Positions 43,363-52,805 of a stretch of DNA of 64,000 nt are shown piece by piece. Each line of letters starts with the position of its first letter. The stretch's first letter is position 1. The translations under genes were made by a program, and so were the position numbers. The notes below the pieces were generated by a model, which was not told the DNA's origin, made no database searches, and saw nothing but the letters and a program-made list of their open reading frames with translations. Origin of the DNA: Arenicellales bacterium (GTDB taxonomy: Bacteria; Pseudomonadota; Gammaproteobacteria; Arenicellales; JAHEKD01); contig JANQSD010000023.1 in NCBI GenBank assembly GCA_028284225.1, positions 62,001 to 126,000 of the forward strand, written 5' to 3'.

Positions 43363-44808
43363 TTAAATAACTAAATCTAGATTGAGTTGTTTCACTACCT
43401 GATCTGCAATCAAATTAATACCTTGTTCACGTAATTTAATCATATCGACTGTGGTATCTGTTTTAAGACCTGCCCAATCCATTAAAGCCTCAAAGGTGGC
43501 AGGATGATCGAAAAGCCCGTGCATATAACAACCAATAATCTGATTATCAGGTGAGATAACGCCGTCTGTTTTGGAGTCAAGTTGCAAGAAAGCATCGTCA
43601 AGCGCCGATCCGTAACTGTGCCCGCAATGAATTTCATAGCCAGTAAACGGTTGCTGATTTAATAAATTAACGCCAGTGACTCGCTTTAGTTCTTTTTCCG
43701 GTTTCAATACTGTCTCAAAATCCAGTAGAGCCAAAGTCTTTAAGTGCTGATGCTGGCTTTCGATTTGATCAGGATCATGAATGCATTGACCAAGCAACTG
43801 ATAACCGCCACAGATACCAAGTAGCTTTCCACCATAACGAAGATGGCGTTGGATAGCCTCAGACCAGCCTTGCTCAATCATCCATTGAAAGTCGGTAATC
43901 ACGCTTTTACTGCCCGGCAGGCAAATTAAATCAGCATTGGGAATAACCTCGCCATGTCGAACAAAAATCAAATTGATTTCCGGGTGATGATCGAGCGCAT
44001 CAAAATCGGTGTAATTACTGATCCTAGGTAACATCGGGACAACAACATTTAATGTTTCATCGCCGGTGACCGATTGGGTTTTGACGGACTGCGAGTCTTC
44101 CCCTTCGAGATATAAATCAGGCAGATAAGGTAGAACACCTAAAACAGGAATCTGATAACGTTGCTCCAACCAATCAAGGCCGGGTTTTAGTAATGAAACG
44201 TCACCGCGGAATTTGTTAATAATGAATCCTCTAACACGTTTTTTTTCAGACTCACTTAGCAATTCCATCGTGCCGACAAGTTGTGCAAAAACACCGCCAA
44301 GATCTATATCAGCCACTAAAATCACATCACAATCGACGCTTTCAGCAAAGCCCATATTAGCAATGTCATGCTCACGCAAATTGATTTCGGCTGGACTGCC
44401 TGCACCTTCAACAACAACAAAGTCAAAGCTTTTCTTTAGGCGATTATAGGATTCGAGAGCAGCACTTTTAGCCTTTGGTTTGAATTGATGGTACTCAACG
44501 GCGGACATATTTCCAATAGCTTTGCCGTGAATAATGATTTGCGAGCCAGCCTCTGAGGTCGGTTTGAGCAGGATTGGATTCATATCTATCATTGCGTCAA
44601 GTTCACAGGCTTGGGCTTGGGCCGCCTGGGCTCGTCCAATTTCACCACCATCTATGGTGACTGCGCTGTTAAGTGCCATGTTTTGAGGCTTAAAGGGAGC
44701 AACTGAATAGCCACGCCGTTTTAAAACCCGGCAAATACCTGTCACCACAGTGCTTTTGCCTGCATTGGAAGTGGTGCCTTGAATCATTAATGTGCCGGAC
44801 TTTGACAT
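43363..44808 (-). CDS. cobQ: Cobyric acid synthase
   Basis: ATP- and glutamine-dependent amidase of 481 residues (CobQ/CbiP) that amidates positions b, d, e and g of adenosylcobyrinic acid a,c-diamide. The N-terminal synthetase domain has GTTSNAGKSTVVTGICRVL and FKPQNMALNS (residues about 12-50). The C-terminal class I glutaminase domain has nucleophile Cys in LLGICGGYQLLGQ near 328 and CYMHGLFDHP with the catalytic His near 430. It is the first gene of a two-gene unit with pduX. Confidence 0.96.
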   Translation of the reverse strand: MSKSGTLMIQGTTSNAGKSTVVTGICRVLKRRGYSVAPFKPQNMALNSAVTIDGGEIGRAQAAQAQACELDAMIDMNPILLKPTSEAGSQIIIHGKAIGNMSAVEYHQFKPKAKSAALESYNRLKKSFDFVVVEGAGSPAEINLREHDIANMGFAESVDCDVILVADIDLGGVFAQLVGTMELLSESEKKRVRGFIINKFRGDVSLLKPGLDWLEQRYQIPVLGVLPYLPDLYLEGEDSQSVKTQSVTGDETLNVVVPMLPRISNYTDFDALDHHPEINLIFVRHGEVIPNADLICLPGSKSVITDFQWMIEQGWSEAIQRHLRYGGKLLGICGGYQLLGQCIHDPDQIESQHQHLKTLALLDFETVLKPEKELKRVTGVNLLNQQPFTGYEIHCGHSYGSALDDAFLQLDSKTDGVISPDNQIIGCYMHGLFDHPATFEALMDWAGLKTDTTVDMIKLREQGINLIADQVVKQLNLDLVI

Positions 44809-44908
44809 ATTCTCACTACGATAACTCGTCGCTGAGAAGTATAGATGAGTTGGGGGTAATTTTTTAATCTAATTCGACCAGTTAAAGTTTTCAGGGCGTC
44901 ACTTACAT

Positions 44909-45019
44909 TGTCATTTCGATTGAGCGATAGCGAACAGAAGAATCTCCCATGGTTATACTTCTCTTTCGGTCAGAGTCTAAACAGACACAAGGAGATCCCT
45001 CGACAAGCTCGGGATGACA
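44909..45019. repeat. Imperfect inverted repeat element of about 111 bp
   Basis: The termini TGTCAT (44909-44914) and ATGACA (45014-45019) and inner arms GAATCTCC (44939-44946) / GGAGATCC (44991-44998) make a long imperfect palindrome around a variable centre. Similar intergenic palindromes with CTCGGGATGACA ends recur in many proteobacterial genomes. No coding frame of note is in the gap 44809-45174, and no cobalamin riboswitch is seen there. Confidence 0.6.
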
Positions 45020-45174
45020 GAGGAAGTGCCACAATTAGGATTGTGGAGTTTGCATATCAGGATGGTTACAGAGGGTTAGTGTCTATACTTGCTGTTCTTT
45101 GACAACAACCCGCTTGACCTGAACTTGCATGAGGACAATAATCCGGCGTTAGTTTAACGATTTCATCACAGACG

Positions 45175-45594
45175 ATGCCTGAACACGCCATTTTATATAT
45201 TTGTTCAACCTGTCGCTATAGTGAGCAGGATAAAGAGCTTAATGGTATCACCGGTGGTGAATATCTTTATCGGCATATCACCGAGCTGGCGCCGGAAATC
45301 TTATCTGAAACCCGTTACCAGGGCGCTTATACGATCAAGCAGATCGCTTGTTTAATGGGTTGTGAGCGGCATTGTAATGTACACTTTCGGTCGCAGAATA
45401 AAATCAGTTATGTGGCGGGTAAATTCGAGCCAAATGCAGACAGTGCCAGAGCCATACTCGAGCATTTTGCCAAATACATGGATCAAGCAGATGGCCAGGT
45501 ACCCTTCCGGGAATGGCCGCAGGGCATGAAAGGTGGGCATTTTGTAGCTCGTATCCCTGCATTTACTGACGACTATCAATTACAGGATGAATAA
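45175..45594 (+). CDS. DUF1636 metal-binding protein
   Basis: 139-residue cytoplasmic protein of the DUF1636 family, often next to cobW and cobN. The cysteines are arranged as YICSTCRYSEQD (Cys10, Cys13) and ACLMGCERHCNVHF further on. This thioredoxin-like, ferredoxin-type pattern suggests an Fe-S cluster or a bound metal such as cobalt. The exact role is unknown; association with cobaltochelatase genes suggests cobalt supply or chelatase redox support. Its stop overlaps cobW at ATGAATAA. Confidence 0.85.
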   Translation: MPEHAILYICSTCRYSEQDKELNGITGGEYLYRHITELAPEILSETRYQGAYTIKQIACLMGCERHCNVHFRSQNKISYVAGKFEPNADSARAILEHFAKYMDQADGQVPFREWPQGMKGGHFVARIPAFTDDYQLQDE

Positions 45595-46672
45595 AATGGC
45601 TATGCAGTTTGATAAAATTCCAACTACAGTAATTACCGGCTTTTTAGGTAGTGGTAAAACTACATTGGTGCGCCATATCTTGGAAAACAATGAAGGCAGG
45701 CGAATCGCGGTTATTGTTAATGAATTCGGCGAAATGGGTGTTGACGGTGATATTATTGAACAATGCGCCATTGGTTGCGAAGACGAGAAAGCTGGGGAAA
45801 ATGTAATTGAATTGCCGAATGGCTGCTTATGCTGCACGGTGCAAGAAGAATTCTTCCCGGTAATGAAAGAGCTGGTTGATCGACGCGACCAAATAGATCA
45901 TATCCTGATCGAAACTTCCGGGTTAGCATTACCTAAGCCATTGGTAGAAGCTTTCAATTGGCCTGAGATTAAGTCTTCATGTACTGTCGATGCCGTGATT
46001 ACAGTTGTGGATGGCCCGGCAGCTGCTGAAGGCTTATTTGCGGCTCATCCGGAAAAAGTCGATGAAATGCGAAAAATGGATGAGAATCTGGACCACGAAT
46101 CACCGTTACATGAGTTGTTTGAGGATCAGTTGGCGGCAGCCGATCTAGTGCTATTGAATAAAACTGACCAAATGGACGATCAGCAAAAATCAACCGTCCA
46201 TGAGTTGCTGGACAAAGAATTACCCCAATCTGTCAAAGTCATCGAAACCCGTTTTGGCCATGCTGAGCTGGAGGTGTTGTTAGGTCAGCAAGCCGCAAGT
46301 GAAGACCACATTCACAAAGTTGTTGACCACCATAGTCAGCACCATGGCGAAGACGGTGAGCCTGATCACGATCATGATGACTTCGATTCAGTCAATATTG
46401 ATCTGGCCGACATTGATTTGGATAAGCTGTTGGCAGTCTTGTCTGATCTGGTCAATGAACACGAAATCTATCGAATTAAAGGTTTTCTGAGTATTCCCGG
46501 CAAGTCTATGCGCTGTGTGCTGCAGGGGGTTGGTCGACGTTTTGATCACTATTTTGATCGACCTTGGCAGGCCGATGAAACCCGTTTCAGCAAGTTGGTA
46601 TTTATCGGTCATGATCTTGACGAGGCAGCGTTAAAATCAGCATTGGACTCCTTGCTGCAGCAAGCTGCCTGA
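45587..46672 (+). CDS. cobW: CobW GTPase, cobalt metallochaperone
   Basis: G3E-family GTPase of 361 residues proposed to deliver cobalt to the CobN chelatase. The P-loop is GFLGSGKTT (18-26), the metal site GCLCC is at 79-83 (CxCC), and the guanine-specificity motif is LNKTD near 197. A His/Asp-rich segment (about 236-262, DHHSQHHGEDGEPDHDHDD) is typical of metal-handling CobW proteins. Starts at 45587 (overlapping the DUF1636 stop) or at 45596 are both possible. It lies 12 bases before cobN in one operon. Confidence 0.94.
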   Translation: MNKMAMQFDKIPTTVITGFLGSGKTTLVRHILENNEGRRIAVIVNEFGEMGVDGDIIEQCAIGCEDEKAGENVIELPNGCLCCTVQEEFFPVMKELVDRRDQIDHILIETSGLALPKPLVEAFNWPEIKSSCTVDAVITVVDGPAAAEGLFAAHPEKVDEMRKMDENLDHESPLHELFEDQLAAADLVLLNKTDQMDDQQKSTVHELLDKELPQSVKVIETRFGHAELEVLLGQQAASEDHIHKVVDHHSQHHGEDGEPDHDHDDFDSVNIDLADIDLDKLLAVLSDLVNEHEIYRIKGFLSIPGKSMRCVLQGVGRRFDHYFDRPWQADETRFSKLVFIGHDLDEAALKSALDSLLQQAA

Positions 46673-46684
46673 CGCTTATACTTC

Positions 46685-49600
46685 ATGCATTTACTAGTCG
46701 CCAAACCCGGTGGCTATAGCGATGAAACCGCTATTATTCAGCTTGGCCAATCGCCTGGTGATGTGGTTATTCTTTCAGCCGCTGATACGGATTTAGCTAT
46801 ACTTGCCGAAAAAGCTGAAATCTATGGCGACTATGCCCAAATTCGTTTGGCCAATCTCAGCCATCTGCGTAATCACGCTTCGATAGATTTATATATAGAA
46901 GAAGTTCTACAGCATGCCAAAGTGATTGTGGCCAGTTTGCTGGGCGGCTACAGTTATTGGCAATATTTGGTAGATCGATTAGTTACTGTTGCTCAATCAA
47001 AACACATCAAGCTTATTCTTCTATCGGGTACAGACCAATATGATCAGCAATTACAAAGCTATGGTAATCAAGCGGCTGAAATATGCCATGATCTGTGGAC
47101 GTACCAGCGCCAGGGCGGCCCTGATAACGCCAGCTCGTTTTTAGCTTACCTGCTTAATAAAGGCCTTGGAGTTGAGTTGCCTGAGAGCCTGGACTGGCAA
47201 CACCCTAAACCATTGCCAAAAACACTGTTATACCAAAACACAGTTGGAGCAACTGATTTTTTGAGTTTACAGTCCAGCTGGCAGCAAGGCAGACCTGTTG
47301 TAGCCATCTTATTTTACCGGGCCCATTATCAATCCGGTAATTTGCAAGTCATTGATGAACTCAGTGCAAGTTTGAATCAACGGAATATTGACGTTTTACC
47401 AATCGCTTTGACTTCGCTAAAAGATGATGAATGTTTGACAGTGGTCAATGATTTGTTAGTCAAGGCTGAAGTAAAGCTGATCATCAATACTACCAGCTTT
47501 GCTATGACCGACCCCGGTCAGGCCCCCGATGCTGATTGGTGTGCGTTTGCCGTTAACATCCCTGTTATCCAAACGGTGTTTTCCTCTTCCAATTGTGAAA
47601 GTTGGGAAGATGAGCTTACAGGATTATCACCACGTGACCTCGCTATGCATGTAGTATTACCGGAGCTGGATGGCCGTGTCATTAGTCGTACGATTTCATT
47701 CAAGGGAGAGTTAGGTTATTCTGAAACCACACAGACATCCATAAGCGGTTACCAACCACATCTCGAGCGCATACAGTGGGTGAGTGATTTTGCCAATAAC
47801 ACCCTTAAGCTTGAACAAAAGTCTAACCAGGAAAAAAACATTGCCCTGATTTTAGCCAATTATCCAACCAGGGAAGGACGTATCGGTAATGGCGTGGGTC
47901 TGGATACACCCGCTTCAGCAGTTAATATTTTACAAGCCATGGCTTGCCAAGGTTATCAGATCAATAATGTTCCAGCTGACGGTAATGCACTTATAGATAA
48001 GCTGCTTGAGGGTACCACCAATGACATAGATCTGTTGGGTATTCGTAAGCATGCCCAGTGGCTGGATGTGGCTGACTATGAGCAGTATTTTGCTGAATTG
48101 CATCCGGCACTTAAAAATCAATTGTTAGAACGCTGGGGTGAGCCACTGGATGATCCGATGGTGGTCGATGGTGCTTTTTGCATCGCAGGGTTTCGCTCAG
48201 GCAATATATTTATTGGCATTCAGCCGGCAAGGGGTTATCACATCGATTTGAATGCTAGTTATCATGATCCCGATTTGATTCCACCACATGCTTACCTGGC
48301 GTTTTATTTCTGGTTGCGTCATCAATTTAAAATGGATGCCATTATTCATGTGGGCAAGCATGGTAATTTGGAGTGGTTGCCCGGTAAAAGCCTGATGTTG
48401 TCGAATCAATGCTGGCCCGATGTCATCCTGGGTCCAGTCCCGCATTTTTATCCTTTTATTGTTAATGACCCGGGTGAGGGTGCTCAGGCAAAGCGGCGCA
48501 CTCAAGCGGTGATTATCGACCATTTGATGCCACCGCTCATGCGGGCGGAAACGTATGGCGAACTGGTGGAATTGGAGAAACTGGTAGATGAATATTATGA
48601 TGCGATCAGTTTGGATCCAGTACGTAGTACGCTATTAAAAAAACAAATCCTGGAAAAATGTCAACAGTACAACCTGTTAGAAGAAATTACCGCTATTAAA
48701 AAAACCGACAGTGAAGATTCGGATCAGTTATTAAACCAGTTAGATGCCTACTTATGTGAGTTAAAGGAATCTCAGATTCGCGATGGCCTGCATGTTTTTG
48801 GGCAATCCCCTGAGGCAGCGTCGCGAGCCTCAACGCTATTGGCCATTAGCCGATTACCGGTTGCTGATGGCAAGCAGGCAAATCAAAGCCTGATTAAAGC
48901 TTTGTCGCAGGATTTTGGTTTTGGCGTGGAATTTGATCCATTGACTTGCGACATGGCACAAAGCTGGTCGCATCGGCAACCTGAGCAGCTTGTTCAGTTG
49001 TTAAAAACCGCATGGCGTACTAACGGTGATACCCGGGAACGCCTGGAATTATTTGCTTTGTCGTTGTTAACTGACGAGACAAACACCGACCTGGAAAGTT
49101 TTGCACGAACAAGGCAAGTGTTGGATCGCGTCCGTCAACAGGTCGCTCCGGCACTTGATATATCAGGGCCTAATGAATTGAACAAACTGTTAGTCGGATT
49201 AGCCGGAAAGTTTGTTCCACCTGGTCCTAGCGGTGCGCCCAGCCGTGGACGGGTTGATGTGTTGCCAACCGGGCGTAATTTCTATTCAGTCGATGTGCGG
49301 GCGGTGCCAACACCAACGGCTTGGAGTATCGGTTTTAAATCTGCCACCCGCTTAATCGAGCGCTATGTTCAGGACCACGGTGAATTTCCAACCAGTATTG
49401 GAATTTCAGTGTGGGGGACAGCCACCATGCGTACCGGCGGCGATGATATTGCTCAGGCTCTGGCACTAATGGGTGTTAAACCTAAGTGGGCAACGGGTTC
49501 AAATCGTGTGCAGGATTTTGAAGTGCTGCCCCTCTCGGTGTTAAACCGTCCACGAGTAGATGTCACCTTGCGTGTGTCCGGCTTTTTCCGTGATGCCTTT

Positions 49601-50470
49601 TTAAATGTGATCAAATATTTTGATGCCGCTGTGCAAAAAGTCGCCGAGCAAGACGAAGATGAGTTAATGAATCCCATTCGTGCCCGGATCGTCAACGAAA
49701 CACAGCAATTAATCAGTCAGGGAATTCAAAATGATCAGGCACGAAAACAGGCCGGCTGGCGGGTGTTCGGGTCCAAGCCGGGTGCTTACGGAGCCGGCTT
49801 GCAAGGCTTAATCGACCAGCAAATTTGGGATGATCGCAGCGATCTGGCTGAGGCGTATACCAACTGGGGTGGTTATGCCTATGGCCAAAAAGATGAGGGC
49901 ACGGCATCACGCGATACTTTTGTTCGCCGTCTTAGCTCCATAGACGCGGTACAACAAAACCAGGATAACCGCGAGCACGACATTCTGGATTCTGATGATT
50001 ATTATCAATTCCAGGGCGGTATGACCAGCGCCGTTGAACACTATCGCAATGAGAAGATAGCCGTTTATCATGGTGATACCAGTCATCCTGAAAATCCACG
50101 CATTCGCAGTTTAAAAGAGGAAATTTCCAGAGTCATTCGTGCCCGGGTGGTTAATCCGAAATGGCTTGATAGCATTCAACGCCACGGATACAAAGGTGCA
50201 TTTGAGTTGGCGGCGACAGTGGATTACTTATTCGCCTATGACGCTACCACCAATGTGATTGAAGATTATCAATATCAAATGGTCGCAGAGGCATACTTGC
50301 TGGACGATGAAATACGGCAATTTTTATCTGACAACAACCCGGCGGCTTTAAGAGAAATGAGCGAACGCTTTCTTGAAGCCATGGATCGTGAATTATGGCA
50401 GCAACCGGGACAGATGCGCGCTAAAATCGAATCCATTATGATTGATGCCGAAAATACCTTGGAACAGTGA
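46685..50470 (+). CDS. cobN: Cobaltochelatase large subunit CobN
   Basis: Large catalytic subunit of the ATP-dependent aerobic cobaltochelatase, 1261 residues, as expected. It binds hydrogenobyrinic acid a,c-diamide and cobalt. CobN/BchH family blocks include IIHVGKHGNLEWLPGKSLML near residue 557, GRVDVLPTGRNFYSVD near 855, GISVWGTATMRTGGDDI near 905 and KPGAYGAGLQGLID near 1035. It requires AAA and VWA partner subunits, supplied by the frameshifting chlI/chlD gene immediately downstream. The CobN stop TGA overlaps the next gene's GTG start (GTGA). Confidence 0.96.
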   Translation: MHLLVAKPGGYSDETAIIQLGQSPGDVVILSAADTDLAILAEKAEIYGDYAQIRLANLSHLRNHASIDLYIEEVLQHAKVIVASLLGGYSYWQYLVDRLVTVAQSKHIKLILLSGTDQYDQQLQSYGNQAAEICHDLWTYQRQGGPDNASSFLAYLLNKGLGVELPESLDWQHPKPLPKTLLYQNTVGATDFLSLQSSWQQGRPVVAILFYRAHYQSGNLQVIDELSASLNQRNIDVLPIALTSLKDDECLTVVNDLLVKAEVKLIINTTSFAMTDPGQAPDADWCAFAVNIPVIQTVFSSSNCESWEDELTGLSPRDLAMHVVLPELDGRVISRTISFKGELGYSETTQTSISGYQPHLERIQWVSDFANNTLKLEQKSNQEKNIALILANYPTREGRIGNGVGLDTPASAVNILQAMACQGYQINNVPADGNALIDKLLEGTTNDIDLLGIRKHAQWLDVADYEQYFAELHPALKNQLLERWGEPLDDPMVVDGAFCIAGFRSGNIFIGIQPARGYHIDLNASYHDPDLIPPHAYLAFYFWLRHQFKMDAIIHVGKHGNLEWLPGKSLMLSNQCWPDVILGPVPHFYPFIVNDPGEGAQAKRRTQAVIIDHLMPPLMRAETYGELVELEKLVDEYYDAISLDPVRSTLLKKQILEKCQQYNLLEEITAIKKTDSEDSDQLLNQLDAYLCELKESQIRDGLHVFGQSPEAASRASTLLAISRLPVADGKQANQSLIKALSQDFGFGVEFDPLTCDMAQSWSHRQPEQLVQLLKTAWRTNGDTRERLELFALSLLTDETNTDLESFARTRQVLDRVRQQVAPALDISGPNELNKLLVGLAGKFVPPGPSGAPSRGRVDVLPTGRNFYSVDVRAVPTPTAWSIGFKSATRLIERYVQDHGEFPTSIGISVWGTATMRTGGDDIAQALALMGVKPKWATGSNRVQDFEVLPLSVLNRPRVDVTLRVSGFFRDAFLNVIKYFDAAVQKVAEQDEDELMNPIRARIVNETQQLISQGIQNDQARKQAGWRVFGSKPGAYGAGLQGLIDQQIWDDRSDLAEAYTNWGGYAYGQKDEGTASRDTFVRRLSSIDAVQQNQDNREHDILDSDDYYQFQGGMTSAVEHYRNEKIAVYHGDTSHPENPRIRSLKEEISRVIRARVVNPKWLDSIQRHGYKGAFELAATVDYLFAYDATTNVIEDYQYQMVAEAYLLDDEIRQFLSDNNPAALREMSERFLEAMDRELWQQPGQMRAKIESIMIDAENTLEQ

Positions 50471-51459
50471 CCATGAAAGTCGATTATCCTTTTTCTGCCG
50501 TGGTGGGCAATGACGAACTGAAACGAGCGCTAAGCTTGTGCATGATCGATCCAAGTCTTGGTGGTGTTGTGGTAGAGGGTGATCGTGGTAGTGCCAAGTC
50601 TACCTTGGCTCGCGGATTAGCCCAGTTGATGAATAGCGGTCAGTTTGTGAATTTGCCTTTAGGCGCTTCTGAGGAACAATTAATAGGCTCGCTGGACATA
50701 AGTGAAGTTCTGTCTAATAACGAAGTTAAATTCAAGCCCGGTCTGCTGGCCAAAGCCCATCAGGGTGTGCTTTATATTGATGAAGTGAACTTGCTTGCAG
50801 ATCACTTAACAGATGTTTTATTGGATGTAGCGGCCAGCGGTATTAATATTGTAGAGCGTGATGGCATTTCGCATCAACATGAGGCCAGGTTTGTCTTGGT
50901 CGGCAGTATGAATCCTGATGAAGGTGTGTTACGCCCCCAATTACTTGATCGATTTGGGTTTTGTGTATTGAGTGAAACACCAACTGCGTTTGATGCCCGC
51001 AAGGAAGTAGTCGCTCGTCGCCTTGCGTTCGAATCGGATCCAACGGCTTTCGTCAGTAGTTATGAGACGGAGCAAGCAAACTTGTCTGGGCAACTACAAG
51101 CGGCAAGTGTTGATCTTGCAAGTATTGTTGTCCCCGAACAAATCAGTAATGCCATTGCAGAGCTATGCTCGTCCTCCGGCTGTGAAGGTTTACGGGCCGA
51201 CATCACACTCTACAAAGCGGTCAGAGCCAATGCAGCACTTGAGGGCAGAACTGAGGTAGGCACTGAGGATATAAACCAAGTTAAAGAGCTTGTATTAAGG
51301 CATAGACGCAAGCCCATACAAGACAGTGCACCTCCCAAGCGTCGGCCAAACAATCCAACACCACAACAGCAAGTTGATTCATCAAGTAACCAAAATGAAC
51401 GACATCAACATGCTGAAGTCGAGTATCTGGATCAGGCCCTTAAAGAAAAAAAGTCCTGA
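50467..51459 (+). CDS. chlD: Chelatase AAA+ subunit (ChlI-like), 0-frame product of chlD
   Basis: AAA+ ATPase of 330 residues resembling magnesium chelatase subunit I/D, here the motor for CobN. Walker A is GDRGSAKST (38-46), Walker B VLYIDEVNLL near 99-108, and sensor region VGSMNPDEGVLRPQLLDRFG near 140-159. After about 285 comes a Pro/Gln/Asn-rich linker (PPKRRPNNPTPQQQ). Such a linker normally joins the AAA and VWA parts of ChlD, yet here the frame stops at TGA 51457. The stop follows a slippery A_AAA_AAG, so this is probably the short product of a gene that also makes a full ChlD by -1 frameshifting. Start at GTG 50467 or ATG 50473. Confidence 0.93.
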   Translation: MTMKVDYPFSAVVGNDELKRALSLCMIDPSLGGVVVEGDRGSAKSTLARGLAQLMNSGQFVNLPLGASEEQLIGSLDISEVLSNNEVKFKPGLLAKAHQGVLYIDEVNLLADHLTDVLLDVAASGINIVERDGISHQHEARFVLVGSMNPDEGVLRPQLLDRFGFCVLSETPTAFDARKEVVARRLAFESDPTAFVSSYETEQANLSGQLQAASVDLASIVVPEQISNAIAELCSSSGCEGLRADITLYKAVRANAALEGRTEVGTEDINQVKELVLRHRRKPIQDSAPPKRRPNNPTPQQQVDSSSNQNERHQHAEVEYLDQALKEKKS

Positions 51460-51484
51460 ACCGTCGCGCCGGTCTGCGCGGCGG
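51447..51484 (+). promoter_or_regulatory. Probable -1 programmed ribosomal frameshift site in chlD
   Basis: Slippery heptamer A_AAA_AAG at 51447-51453, in the correct phase with the AAA-subunit frame, followed by a 7-base spacer. Next comes a GC-rich stem CCGTCGCG (51461-51468) / CGCGGCGG (51477-51484), 8 pairs with one G-U, and an 8-base loop. Slipping back one base moves ribosomes past TGA 51457 into the VWA frame. A possible upstream Shine-Dalgarno-like stimulator is only weak (GGATCAGG at 51429-51436). Confidence 0.85.
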
Positions 51485-52139
51485 CAATCAAGCAAAACAC
51501 AAAAATGATATAGCAATCAGTCAACATCTGGGTATTGCCGGTAAAGGCAAGACCAAAACATCCAACACCATCAGTTGGTTGCAAACCTTAATTCAAAACC
51601 AGGGCAGGCCACGAGAACCGGCTGATTTGGTTTACCGGCGTTTGGTCAATCAAGTGCCGACTAATACGGTAATTGTTTGGGATACTTCCGCCAGCACCTT
51701 ACGTAATCAGGCTGCATCCACAGCTAAAGGGATTGTTTTGGCCTTACTCGAGCAAGCTTACACAAGACGTGAACGCATAGGATTATTGGAATTCTCAGCT
51801 GATGAAGTGAGGGTAGTCACGCCTTGCCAACGGGTTAACCGCGAGTTCATCACACCAACCATCACTAAATTGGCAATCGGTGGTAACACACCTATTGATC
51901 GTGCCATTATCGAAGCCGGTACTATGCTCAAGTTAGCACAAAATAATCAGCCGCATGCACTGTCCAAACTGATTCTGATTACAGACGGTTGTTTCAAGAC
52001 CTTACCAGCTAAACCCGAATTTGATGCTGCAATAACTATTATGGATATAGATCGAGGCGCAGTGAAAATCGGGCAATGTGAGAAATTGGCCCAACTGTGG
52101 GCAGCTGAGTTAATCCACATGTATGAATTGCAAAAGTAA
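51453..52139 (+). CDS. chlD: VWA half of ChlD, read after -1 frameshift
   Basis: The -1 frame after the slippery site encodes 228 residues ending at TAA 52137-52139. It starts VLNRRAGLRGGNQAKHKND and continues into a von Willebrand A domain. The metal-ion-dependent adhesion site is complete: DTSAS (Asp at 51681), GGNTPID and ITDGC. The stretch has no plausible independent start before TTG 51579, and that start would cut the linker, so translation as a separate protein is unlikely. Fused with 329 residues of the AAA part it gives a ChlD of about 557 residues, the normal size for a chelatase D subunit. Partner of CobN. Confidence 0.88.
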   Translation, partial: VLNRRAGLRGGNQAKHKNDIAISQHLGIAGKGKTKTSNTISWLQTLIQNQGRPREPADLVYRRLVNQVPTNTVIVWDTSASTLRNQAASTAKGIVLALLEQAYTRRERIGLLEFSADEVRVVTPCQRVNREFITPTITKLAIGGNTPIDRAIIEAGTMLKLAQNNQPHALSKLILITDGCFKTLPAKPEFDAAITIMDIDRGAVKIGQCEKLAQLWAAELIHMYELQK

Positions 52140-52199
52140 CTTTAAAAAGTTAGTGGGTGCTTATACAATCGTTTTTCAATCGTATCCAAGAGTTTAATC

Positions 52200-52805
52200 A
52201 TGTCCATTACCGATCAGGAAAAACACAAGCGTGCAGCGGAAAAACGTAACGCCGGTTATGAGAAAAAACAGGCGCAAGCAACCAAAGAAAAAGGGTTGTT
52301 TATTATTAACACTGGTACAGGCAAAGGTAAAACCTCCGCCGCTATGGGAATGGTTATACGCGCTGTCGGCCATGGCATGAAAGTCGGGGTAGTGCAATTC
52401 ATCAAAGGGGCCAAAGAAACGGCCGAGCGCAATGTCTTAAGTGGTTTCGATAATGTAGAGTTTCATTCTATTGGTGATGGCTTTACCTGGATTACGCAAA
52501 ATCGGGAACAGGATATCGCCACGGCTGAAAAAGCCTGGCACATTGCCAAACAGATGATTGAAAATCCTGACTATGACATGGTCTTGCTGGATGAGCTCAA
52601 TATTATTCTAAAATACGATTATTTGAATACCGATGAAGTATTGGCGGTCATTAACGATCGCCCCGAAATGATGCACGTTATTGTCACCGGTCGTCATGCT
52701 AAAGATAACTTAATTGAAGCCGCTGATTTGGTCAGTGAAATTCGTCCGATCAAACATCCCTATAAAGAACAAGGTGTTAAAGCCCAGAAGGGTATCGAAT
52801 TTTAA
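52200..52805 (+). CDS. cobO: Cob(I)alamin adenosyltransferase
   Basis: CobO/BtuR-type ATP:corrinoid adenosyltransferase of 201 residues, which adds the 5'-deoxyadenosyl group to reduced corrinoids. The basic N-terminus (HKRAAEKRNAGYEKKQAQA) is followed by an inverted P-loop IINTGTGKGKTSAAMGM (residues about 34-50), VGVVQFIKGAKETAE and MVLLDELNIILKYDYL near 127-142. Its last base overlaps the start of cobC, so the two are coupled. Confidence 0.96.
   Translation: MSITDQEKHKRAAEKRNAGYEKKQAQATKEKGLFIINTGTGKGKTSAAMGMVIRAVGHGMKVGVVQFIKGAKETAERNVLSGFDNVEFHSIGDGFTWITQNREQDIATAEKAWHIAKQMIENPDYDMVLLDELNIILKYDYLNTDEVLAVINDRPEMMHVIVTGRHAKDNLIEAADLVSEIRPIKHPYKEQGVKAQKGIEF

Noticed and set aside
51579-52139. 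VWA protein as an independently translated gene from TTG 51579
   Set aside because: The frame is coding well upstream of this TTG and no ribosome site precedes it; the slippery site explains the layout better.
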